Part shown: positions 1-6,528 of the stretch, piece after piece
Numbering within the stretch: the first letter of the stretch is position 1
Layout of the letters: each line of letters begins with the position of its first letter
DNA from: an uncultured Parabacteroides sp.
GTDB taxonomy: Bacteria > Bacteroidota > Bacteroidia > Bacteroidales > Tannerellaceae
DNA length: 20,416 nucleotides
Direction of reading: 5' to 3'
Assembly (NCBI GenBank): GCA_900547435.1
Contig: URGO01000047.1
Location: forward strand, 1-20,416
The notes under the pieces: generated by a model
The model's input: only the letters and a program-made list of their open reading frames with translations
What the model was told of the DNA's origin: nothing
The model's database searches: none
Program-made: the position numbers and the translations under genes

Positions 1-1
1 A

Positions 2-127
2 TGTTACAAAATGGAATACGCAAAAAGAATGCGCGATTGGCAGGGAAAAGAAGTATCAAGAAATAAACCACTATCTTTAGACCACAAAGATAAGTCAAAG
101 AACGCGTTAATCAATTATTCGATATAA
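2..127 (+). CDS. C-terminal end of an unrecognised protein, cut by the window edge
   Basis: A frame open from base 2 ends at a TAA at 125-127 and gives about 41 residues, ending in NALINYSI. The stretch is rich in lysine, arginine and aspartate, which fits the tail of a DNA-binding or mobilisation-type protein, but I do not recognise the family. It lies just before a small excisionase-like HTH gene, an arrangement seen in Bacteroides integrative elements, so a mobile-element regulator or mobilisation protein is possible. The frame is short and may not be coding. A second frame from base 1 (ATG, 21 codons, TAA at 64) is the less likely alternative. Confidence 0.3.
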   Translation, partial: CYKMEYAKRMRDWQGKEVSRNKPLSLDHKDKSKNALINYSI

Positions 128-198
128 ACTTTAATTTATTCCTTCTTTAAAAGCTGATAACAAACGAGCACGAAAAAATTCAAGCCTTTTATCAACGC

Positions 199-438
199 AT
201 GGAACAGGCAATGGAACGTTTGAGAATCTTGATGAATGAGTACAGACCAGTACTGAACGGAGAGAGGTTCCTTACCGATGCAGAGTTGTCCGAACGTCTT
301 AAACTGTCAAGGAGGACGCTTCAAGAATACCGTTCAAACGGGAAAATCACTTATTATCAGATCGGCACTAAGATACTATATAAGGAATCGGATATAGAAA
401 AGTTGTTGAATGATAACCGGCAGGAAGCATATCAATGA
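199..438 (+). CDS. Excisionase-like helix-turn-helix DNA-binding protein
   Basis: A small (79 aa) protein of the HTH_17/MerR-like excisionase type. The segment from FLTDAELSERLKLSRRTLQEY to the end is the typical Bacteroidetes form: a first helix, the recognition helix SRRTLQEYRSNG, a wing ITYYQIGTKILY, and the end helix ESDIEKLL. Such proteins in Bacteroides conjugative and mobilisable elements bind DNA and act in excision or in control of element genes. The listed start is the first ATG. However the frame is open back to base 151, just after a TAA at 148-150, and reads KLITNEHEKIQAFYQR into the present Met, which looks like genuine protein. The natural N-terminus may therefore lie upstream and its ATG may be lost. 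No integrase or other complete element gene is visible nearby, so this is probably an element remnant. An ATG at 211 is an alternative start. Confidence 0.7.
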   Translation: MEQAMERLRILMNEYRPVLNGERFLTDAELSERLKLSRRTLQEYRSNGKITYYQIGTKILYKESDIEKLLNDNRQEAYQ

Positions 439-491
439 ATGGCATAATGCGCATTGGTAATGTAACAAATGAAAAAAGTGTTCATTTGCAA

Positions 492-521
492 TTGATTCTT
501 TAGATACATTTTGTATATTTG
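492..521 (+). promoter_or_regulatory. Predicted Bacteroidetes promoter of the Fic gene
   Basis: TTG at 492-494 and TATATTTG at 514-521 (consensus TAnnTTTG) are separated by 19 bp. The predicted transcription start, about 7 bp past the -7 element, falls near 528, inside the first of the 24-bp repeats that follow. Confidence 0.65.
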
Positions 522-524
522 CAC

Positions 525-596
525 CAAATACGAGTAAATGCACGTATGCAAATACGAGTAATTACACATCTTCAAATACGAGTATTTGCACATATA
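525..596 (+). repeat. Three tandem 24-bp repeats, probable operators of the Fic gene
   Basis: CAAATACGAGTA begins at 525, 549 and 573, an exact 24-bp period. The rest of each unit is looser (aaatgcacgtatg, attacacatctt, tttgcacatata). The third unit contains a 7-bp inverted repeat, CAAATAC-GA-GTATTTG at 573-588; units one and two keep the left half and only part of the right half. The array starts on the predicted transcription start and ends 24 bp before the ATG. A protein bound here would block transcription. The AbiEi-like winged helix at the N-terminus of the product is the obvious candidate ligand. The binding is inferred. Confidence 0.7.
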
Positions 597-619
597 GGAA
601 TGTATTTAATGAAAAGACA

Positions 620-2155
620 ATGGCTACAATAGCGGAAAAGATGGCGGTTTCATTGGAGGAATTGCGGAAGCTCCAGGAGCAGCATCCTTGTGTGGTGTTG
701 CAAGGGACGAAAGAAATAGGAAGAACGCATTTGACCAGATTGTTGGACAACGGCTGGTTGCAGGAAGTAATGAAGGGCTGGTACATCGCTGCCAGACCGG
801 GAGCGGAAGGAGATACGACGGTATGGTATACTGCGTTTTGGCATTTTATTGCGAAATATGCAGCTGCAAAATGGGGGGAACGTTGGTGTCTGACCGCCGA
901 ACAATCGTTGGATTTGTATTCGGGAAAGACGACTGTTCCGACACAGGTAATCATCAAATCGCCGAACGGCAGCAATAATGTGCAGAATTTAATGTACGGC
1001 ACTTCACTTTTAGCATATCGGAGCGACATACCGGCACAGCTCTATCAAGAACCGGAATATGGACTTAACCTTTATCCCCTTGCAGAAGCATTGGTTTATG
1101 CTACGCCAAGATATTTTCAGACGGAAAAGATTGCTGCCCGCACCTGCCTGGCAATGATTCAAGATGCCGCTGATATATTAAAAGTCCTGGCAAGAAACGG
1201 AGCTTCGCGCCGTGCCGGAAGGATTGCCGGAGCGTTCCGTAATATCGGCAACAACGAGATTGCGGACAGTATAGTTTCCACCATGAAAGGATTCGGATAT
1301 GATGTACGGGAAGAAGACCCTTTCGAGGAAAAGTCCCAAGTGCCTATCGTTTATGAAATCTCACCATACGTCACTCGTTTGCGTTTGATGTGGGAAAACA
1401 TGAGGGAGAAGGTAATCGAACTTTTCCCGGAAGCTCCCGGCCGTATAGATGATGTGGAAGGGTATCTGAAACGGGTAGATGAAAAATATTCGGAGGATGC
1501 TTACCATTCACTGTCCATAGAAGGGTATAAGGTGTCACCTGAACTCATCGAAAAAGTCCGCTCCGGTAACTGGCAACCGGAAGATAAGGACAAGGAACAT
1601 AAAAATGCCTTGGTCGCACGTGGCTATTATCAGGCGTTTCAGGCTGTTAAAAAAACGATTTCCGATGTGCTGCAAGGGAAGAATGCCGGGGAAGCGGTGA
1701 AAACCGACCATTCTACTTGGTATATACAGATGTGGATGCCATTTGCTGCGGCAGGAATTTTGCAAAAGGAAGATTTGGTGGGTTATCGTACCGGGCAAGT
1801 GTATATACGCGGCTCGCAACATATCCCGCTTAATCCCAAAGCCGTCAGGGATGTTATGCCCGTATTGTTTGACCTTTTGAAAAACGAGCCGCATCCGGCA
1901 GCAAGAGCTGTACTGGGACATTTCTTTTTCGTATTCATTCACCCGTATATGGATGGGAACGGAAGAATGGGGCGTTTTATCTTGAACGTCATGCTCGCGT
2001 CCGGCGGATATAACTGGACGGTCATTCCGGTTGAACGGAGGCTGGAGTATATGAAGGCGTTGGAGAAGGCCAGTGTGGAGGGTGACATTTCGGATTTTAC
2101 GAAAGTGATAGCGTCTCTGGTCGGTGCAAATATAAAGGCTGACAAAGTGTTATAG
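620..2155 (+). CDS. Fic-domain protein with N-terminal AbiEi-like winged-helix regulator
   Basis: 511 aa. The C-terminal half is a Fic domain, a family that usually transfers AMP from ATP to a target hydroxyl. The motif HPYMDGNGRMGR at residues 441-452 keeps the catalytic His441 and the GNGRxxR phosphate-binding residues. An inhibitory motif of the (S/T)xxxE(G/N) class, SLSIEG at 297-302, lies before the Fic core, so the enzyme is predicted to be self-inhibited. Residues 1 to about 230 resemble the AbiEi/DUF6088-type antitoxin-regulator: a winged helix ending in VMKGWYIAARP, then an alpha/beta part containing TAEQSLDLYSGK and a YPLAEALVYATP segment. A regulator and an inhibited enzyme in one chain suggests a self-controlled toxin or defence protein; the target is unknown. 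The ATG at 620 follows an A-rich leader. An ATG at 609 is out of frame. It is a single-gene unit with its own promoter and operator-like repeats, inside accessory DNA. Confidence 0.85.
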   Translation: MATIAEKMAVSLEELRKLQEQHPCVVLQGTKEIGRTHLTRLLDNGWLQEVMKGWYIAARPGAEGDTTVWYTAFWHFIAKYAAAKWGERWCLTAEQSLDLYSGKTTVPTQVIIKSPNGSNNVQNLMYGTSLLAYRSDIPAQLYQEPEYGLNLYPLAEALVYATPRYFQTEKIAARTCLAMIQDAADILKVLARNGASRRAGRIAGAFRNIGNNEIADSIVSTMKGFGYDVREEDPFEEKSQVPIVYEISPYVTRLRLMWENMREKVIELFPEAPGRIDDVEGYLKRVDEKYSEDAYHSLSIEGYKVSPELIEKVRSGNWQPEDKDKEHKNALVARGYYQAFQAVKKTISDVLQGKNAGEAVKTDHSTWYIQMWMPFAAAGILQKEDLVGYRTGQVYIRGSQHIPLNPKAVRDVMPVLFDLLKNEPHPAARAVLGHFFFVFIHPYMDGNGRMGRFILNVMLASGGYNWTVIPVERRLEYMKALEKASVEGDISDFTKVIASLVGANIKADKVL

Positions 2156-2192
2156 AACAGGTGTTCCATCTCATGGAGGCAGATATTCTCAG

Positions 2193-2354
2193 ATGTCTGT
2201 TATCTATTTATTTCCATTGTTATTTCCCTTTATATATGCCATCAGCGACCATTACCCCAAATTCGTCGTGAGCATGGATGATGTCTGGCAGGACAATATC
2301 GAAGGGGTAAGACACCGGCACATTGCCGATTTCCTGACGGATGGGAATTGGTGA
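2193..2354 (+). pseudogene. C-terminal remnant of an AAA ATPase (DUF4143 type)
   Basis: The frame ending in TGA at 2352-2354 encodes AISDHYPKFVVSMDDVWQDN and then EGVRHRHIADFLTDGNW (from about 2238). This is the usual C-terminal end of Bacteroidetes ATP-binding proteins with a C-terminal DUF4143 domain. Nothing upstream matches the remaining roughly 350 residues. The frame opens at an ATG at 2193, but the first 14 codons (hydrophobic, FPLLFPFIY) do not look like the family. I read it as the tail left behind when another gene, perhaps the Fic gene, replaced or was inserted into the body of the ATPase gene. It is probably not expressed. Confidence 0.6.
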
Positions 2355-2400
2355 AGCTCGGAAAATCACGGGTGTTAAACTGAATGCAACCATTTTTCAA

Positions 2401-2451
2401 GTGCAAGGTGCAAGCTTATCTTTATATATATAATAGGTTCGCACCTTGCAC
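2401..2451. repeat. 11-bp perfect inverted repeat in intergenic region
   Basis: GTGCAAGGTGC at 2401-2411 and GCACCTTGCAC at 2441-2451 are perfect complements around a 29-bp AT-rich centre. It lies between the ATPase remnant (plus strand) and the end of the acyltransferase gene (minus strand). It could serve as a terminator-like hairpin for either side, but neither flank has a long T-run. The rest of 2355-2553 shows no gene. Confidence 0.55.
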
Positions 2452-2553
2452 TGAATGAAGGACTTTAAAATTTAATAATCAAAGGTTTGTAAAATCTAAA
2501 GTGATTGCTTGTATTGTTTGCCTCCCCCCAAAGGCTATTGCTGTTCCTTTGTG

Positions 2554-3648
2554 TCAAATCTTAATATAAATTTGCTTCTTGTAGAGATAATAGCCGGGGA
2601 TAAAGTTGAGTGCTACGAATAGCAATGCCCAGACTAACGAGGCCAGGTAATTCCTGAAAAGGGGAGTCAAAGCATTATCCATCACAAAAGAACAGAGGCC
2701 ACAAGCATAAAATGCCATTCCTAAGATTTCCGATTGCACATACAGGTAAAGCGGATTAATGCCGAATGCTTCGAAAAAAACGGTCCATTTCTTTTTCTTG
2801 CGGATGTCTATTGCATACATCAATAAAGCCAAGAGTTGCGAACCGAATCCGCATGTAACCAGTACAAAGGTGCTACTCCAAATCTTCTTGTTCACGGGCA
2901 CACCATAGCTGAATAATAATCCGGTGAAAAGCAGAATCGTACCCAAAACGAACAGATTACGCACAATCGTTTCCGGTTTGTTCTTATTTGCCAAAATCAT
3001 CTTTCCGACGAACATACCAATCAAGACATGCGCGATACTGCTCATCAGGCTCAAGATACCTTCCGGCTCGAAGGCTATGTTGGTCCCGTTATCCATTACG
3101 TCCCGGTACATATGTGGTTCTCCTACAACGGCACGGTCTATTACCGCCAGAATACTCTCCGGAGACATTTCTAAACTATTTGTACCTACCACGATTCCCG
3201 CATAAGCCAACAACAGGATAGCTGCGGTATGCAGCAGATATTTATGATTTATGGAAAGCGCGATAAGCGAACCGAACCCATAAGCCAATGCCAAGCGTTG
3301 CAATACACCAAGAATACGCCAATGTTCCCAATCGAATCCTTTGTTCAATACCAAGCCAAATAAGTTGATAAACATACCAATCAAGAAAATCAAAACCGTA
3401 CGCTTTACGATCTTGTATATACTCGCTTGACTCCATTTGAAATCATATTTTCGCAAAGAGAAATAGGCGGAGATTCCCATCATAAACATAAAGAAAGGGA
3501 AAACCATGTCGGTCGGGGTGAATCCGTTCCAATGCGCATGTTTGAGTGGTGCATATACATAGCTATTGCCGGCATTGTTTACCAGTATCATCCCGGCAAT
3601 CGTAATGCCGCGCATTACATCCAAAGAGAGTAGCCTGCTGTTGTTCAT
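2554..3648 (-). CDS. Membrane acyltransferase, HGSNAT/DUF5009 family
   Basis: 364 aa multi-pass membrane protein, with about ten hydrophobic segments. The N-terminus SRLLSLDVMRGITIAGMILV is the hallmark of the YeiB/NagX/HGSNAT group. KHAHWNGFTPTDMVFPFFMF (from residue 36) matches the motif around the active-site histidine of human heparan-alpha-glucosaminide N-acetyltransferase; His37 is the aligned residue. Family members move an acetyl group across the membrane to a sugar amine; the bacterial substrate is unknown, with cell-envelope or glycosaminoglycan-derived sugars likely. Its ATG overlaps the mutS stop by 4 bp, so the two are co-transcribed and probably translationally coupled. No function in mismatch repair should be read from that. 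A weak hairpin (AAAGG/CCTTT, near 2529-2549) follows the stop. Confidence 0.88.
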   Translation of the reverse strand: MNNSRLLSLDVMRGITIAGMILVNNAGNSYVYAPLKHAHWNGFTPTDMVFPFFMFMMGISAYFSLRKYDFKWSQASIYKIVKRTVLIFLIGMFINLFGLVLNKGFDWEHWRILGVLQRLALAYGFGSLIALSINHKYLLHTAAILLLAYAGIVVGTNSLEMSPESILAVIDRAVVGEPHMYRDVMDNGTNIAFEPEGILSLMSSIAHVLIGMFVGKMILANKNKPETIVRNLFVLGTILLFTGLLFSYGVPVNKKIWSSTFVLVTCGFGSQLLALLMYAIDIRKKKKWTVFFEAFGINPLYLYVQSEILGMAFYACGLCSFVMDNALTPLFRNYLASLVWALLFVALNFIPGYYLYKKQIYIKI

Positions 3649-6278
3649 TTTCCGTTTATTATCTTTTTTATTTCGTTCAACTTATTCAATGCCTCTATCG
3701 GGGTCAGGTTATTTACATCCAGATGCTGGATTTCATCGCGCACTTGGCTCAATACAGGGTCATCCAATTGGAAGAAACTGAGCTGATAGCCCCCTTCTGT
3801 TTTGGTATTCGTTCCTCCCTTCCGTCTGGTTTGCGCAGAGGGGCACATGATGTCCTCTTCCTGATGCTTTTCCGATTCCAATACTTTTAGAATTTCATCC
3901 GCACGTTTTACAATACTTTTAGGCATTCCGGCCATCTTTGCCACGTGAATACCAAAGCTATGCTCGCTTCCTCCGGGAATTAATTTGCGTAGGAATACTA
4001 CTTTGTTGCCGACTTCCTTGACCGATACATTATAATTCTTGATGCGCGGGTAGGAGCGTTCCATCTCGTTCAATTCATGATAATGCGTGGCAAAAAGCGT
4101 CTTGGCATGAGCATTCGGATGTTCGTGAATATATTCCACTATAGCCCATGCGATGGAAATTCCATCATACGTACTGGTGCCTCGCCCCAATTCATCAAAC
4201 AAGACCAAGCTTCGCGAAGTCATATTGTTTAGGATGTCAGCGGCTTCATTCATCTCGACCATAAATGTAGATTCGCCTACCGAGATATTATCCGAAGCTC
4301 CTACACGGGTAAAGATTTTGTCTACGATTCCGATACGTGCGCTCTCTGCAGGAACAAAGCACCCGATTTGCGCCATCAGGGTAATCAATGCCGTCTGGCG
4401 GAGCAGGGCCGATTTACCGGCCATATTCGGTCCGGTAATGATGATAATCTGTTGCTTGTCCTCGTCCAGATAAACATCGTTGGACACATAGCTCTCACCT
4501 AAAGGAAGCTGCTTTTCAATTACCGGATGCCGTCCACCTTTGATGTCGATTATTTCCGACTCATCTACTAACGGACGGATATATTTATTTGCTTCGGCGG
4601 ATTTGGCGAACGAAAGCAGGCAATCCAAACGCCCAATCAGGTTCGCATTACACTGAATCGGTGCGATATATTCCGTCAGGCACAGCACCAAATCGTTGAA
4701 CAGACGCGCTTCCAATGAGAGGATTTTCTCTTCCGCTCCCAATATTTTTTCTTCATACTCTTTAAGCTCTTCCGTGATATAACGCTCGGCGTTGACCAAA
4801 GTCTGTTTGCGGATCCATTCAGCCGGAACCTTGTCTTTATGTGCATTCCGCACTTCGATATAATAGCCGAATACATTATTGAAAGCAATCTTCAGGCTGG
4901 GAATACCGGTCTTTTCTATCTCGCGTTGCTGGATTTGCAAAAGATAGTCCTTCCCGGAGTAGGCAATCGAGCGCAATTCATCCAACTCTGCGTTTACGCC
5001 ATTGGCTATTACGCCCCCCTTATTGATTAATGAAGGCGGATCGTTATTAATCTCTTTATCAATCCGGTCACGAATCAAGGCACATACGTTCAGTTGCTCT
5101 CCGATGCGGCAAAGTGTTGGTTCGTTGCTTTCCTCACAAACCCGTTTGATGATTTCCACGGCACGAAGAGCTACTTTGAGCTGGACCACCTCGCGGGGTG
5201 AGACTCTTCCTACCGCCACTTTGGAAATGATACGTTCCAAATCACCGATTTGCTCCAATTGCGTATCGAATACCTCTTTTAATTGCGGCTCCCGGAAGAA
5301 ATATTCCACTACATCGAGCCGTTCTTGTATCGGTTTGACATCCTTCAATGGAAATAACATCCATCGGCGTAACATACGCGAGCCCATAGGGGATATGGTC
5401 TTATCAATGACATCCAGCAAACTCTTTCCCTCTTCGCTCATCGCGCAGACCAATTCCAAGCTGCGTACCGTAAACTTATCCAACCGGACATAACGCTCCT
5501 CTTCGATACGTGAAAGCGAAATGATATGGGATATATGTGTGTGTTGTGTCTGGTCCAGATAATAAAGAATCGCGCCGGACGCGATGATTCCCAAGCGCAG
5601 ATGCTGTACGCCGAATCCTTTCAAGTTTTTGGTCTCGAAATGTTTTAGCAGACGATCGTTGGCGGCATCCGAGGTAAATATCCAATCGTCCATCTCGTAG
5701 GTAAGAAAACGCGGGCCGAACAACTCCTCGAAGAGTTTCTTGTTATTCCGTTCGATCAATACCTCTTTGGGAGAGAAGTTATTTAATAGCTTATCAATAT
5801 AATCACTCGTCCCCTCAGCCGTCAGGAACTCTCCGGTCGAGATGTCCAAAAAGGCAATACCGCATTGCTTCTTCTCGAAATGAATTGCGGCAAGGAAGTT
5901 GTTTTCCTTATGGTTTAATATATTATCATTGATGGAAACACCGGGGGTGACTAATTCTGTAATGCCACGCTTCACCAATTTCTTGGTGAGTTTCGGGTCT
6001 TCCAATTGGTCGCATATCGCCACACGCTTGCCCGCCCGTACCAATTTGGGCAGATAGGAGTCGAGCGCATGATGCGGAAAACCTGCCATTTCGACAAATT
6101 GGCCTACGCCATTTGCCCGTTTGGTCTGGACAATCCCTAATATCTCCGCGCCGATTACGGCATCATTCCCATACATCTCGTAAAAATCGCCTACACGAAA
6201 CAATAATATGGCGTCAGGGTGCTGCGCCTTAATCTCAAAATATTGTTTCATTAAAGGAGTCTCTACAATCTTTGCCAC
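3645..6278 (-). CDS. mutS: DNA mismatch repair protein MutS
   Basis: 877 aa, normal for MutS. The protein recognises mismatches and small loops and, with ATP, recruits MutL. The mismatch-reading motif GDFYEMY carries Phe32 and Glu34 (F-x-E). The ATPase Walker A motif is GPNMAGKS at 616-623, followed by LVLFDELGRGTSTYDG (Walker B) and ATHYHEL. The C-terminus ends with a short helical piece LTPIEALNKLNEIKK, the usual dimerisation or MutL-linked tail. The start is the first ATG after a good promoter (TAcTTTTG, minus strand, 6305-6312). It is the first gene of a two-gene unit with the acyltransferase gene. No break or missing residue seen. Confidence 0.97.
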   Translation of the reverse strand: MAKIVETPLMKQYFEIKAQHPDAILLFRVGDFYEMYGNDAVIGAEILGIVQTKRANGVGQFVEMAGFPHHALDSYLPKLVRAGKRVAICDQLEDPKLTKKLVKRGITELVTPGVSINDNILNHKENNFLAAIHFEKKQCGIAFLDISTGEFLTAEGTSDYIDKLLNNFSPKEVLIERNNKKLFEELFGPRFLTYEMDDWIFTSDAANDRLLKHFETKNLKGFGVQHLRLGIIASGAILYYLDQTQHTHISHIISLSRIEEERYVRLDKFTVRSLELVCAMSEEGKSLLDVIDKTISPMGSRMLRRWMLFPLKDVKPIQERLDVVEYFFREPQLKEVFDTQLEQIGDLERIISKVAVGRVSPREVVQLKVALRAVEIIKRVCEESNEPTLCRIGEQLNVCALIRDRIDKEINNDPPSLINKGGVIANGVNAELDELRSIAYSGKDYLLQIQQREIEKTGIPSLKIAFNNVFGYYIEVRNAHKDKVPAEWIRKQTLVNAERYITEELKEYEEKILGAEEKILSLEARLFNDLVLCLTEYIAPIQCNANLIGRLDCLLSFAKSAEANKYIRPLVDESEIIDIKGGRHPVIEKQLPLGESYVSNDVYLDEDKQQIIIITGPNMAGKSALLRQTALITLMAQIGCFVPAESARIGIVDKIFTRVGASDNISVGESTFMVEMNEAADILNNMTSRSLVLFDELGRGTSTYDGISIAWAIVEYIHEHPNAHAKTLFATHYHELNEMERSYPRIKNYNVSVKEVGNKVVFLRKLIPGGSEHSFGIHVAKMAGMPKSIVKRADEILKVLESEKHQEEDIMCPSAQTRRKGGTNTKTEGGYQLSFFQLDDPVLSQVRDEIQHLDVNNLTPIEALNKLNEIKKIINGK

Positions 6279-6304
6279 GATATTCTGCTTTTAATTAATC
6301 CAAG

Positions 6305-6312
6305 CAAAAGTA
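6305..6312 (-). promoter_or_regulatory. Predicted -7 element of mutS
   Basis: On the minus strand TACTTTTG fits TAnnTTTG and lies about 27 bp before the mutS ATG. A clear TTTG -33 element is not visible at the right distance, so this rests on the -7 box alone. Confidence 0.45.
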
Positions 6313-6420
6313 ACATAAAATTGCGAATTTTGAAATAGTCGAATAGGAACTCTCACGCCATAAATTTCAGAATACCTTTTTTTCAAGTGGGAATATGTTC
6401 TATCTCAAGCTTATAAAGAG

Positions 6421-6506
6421 GATTCGGTTTTTGAGTTTGTCGGTTTATAAATTGTTATCATGCTTCAACTTACAAACCCACAAACTCATCTGTTTAAAAC
6501 CGATTC
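6421..6506 (-). terminator. Two-part hairpin, probable terminator of the phosphate transporter gene
   Basis: An inner inverted repeat, 6433-6450 against 6470-6487, pairs 16 of 18 bases (GAGTTTGT core) around a 19-nt loop. An outer pair, GATTCGGTTTT at 6421-6431 against AAAACCGATTC at 6496-6506, matches 10 of 11. It starts 22 bp past the transporter stop codon. No strong U-run follows on the minus strand, so termination is inferred from position and fold. The rest of 6279-6528 shows no gene. Confidence 0.5.
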
Positions 6507-6528
6507 TTCATCTTTTATTTATTAAGGC

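Noticed and set aside
525..596. Possible CRISPR array from three regular repeats
   Set aside because: Units are directly joined with a 24-bp period, without spacers, and no cas genes are present; the position suits operators.
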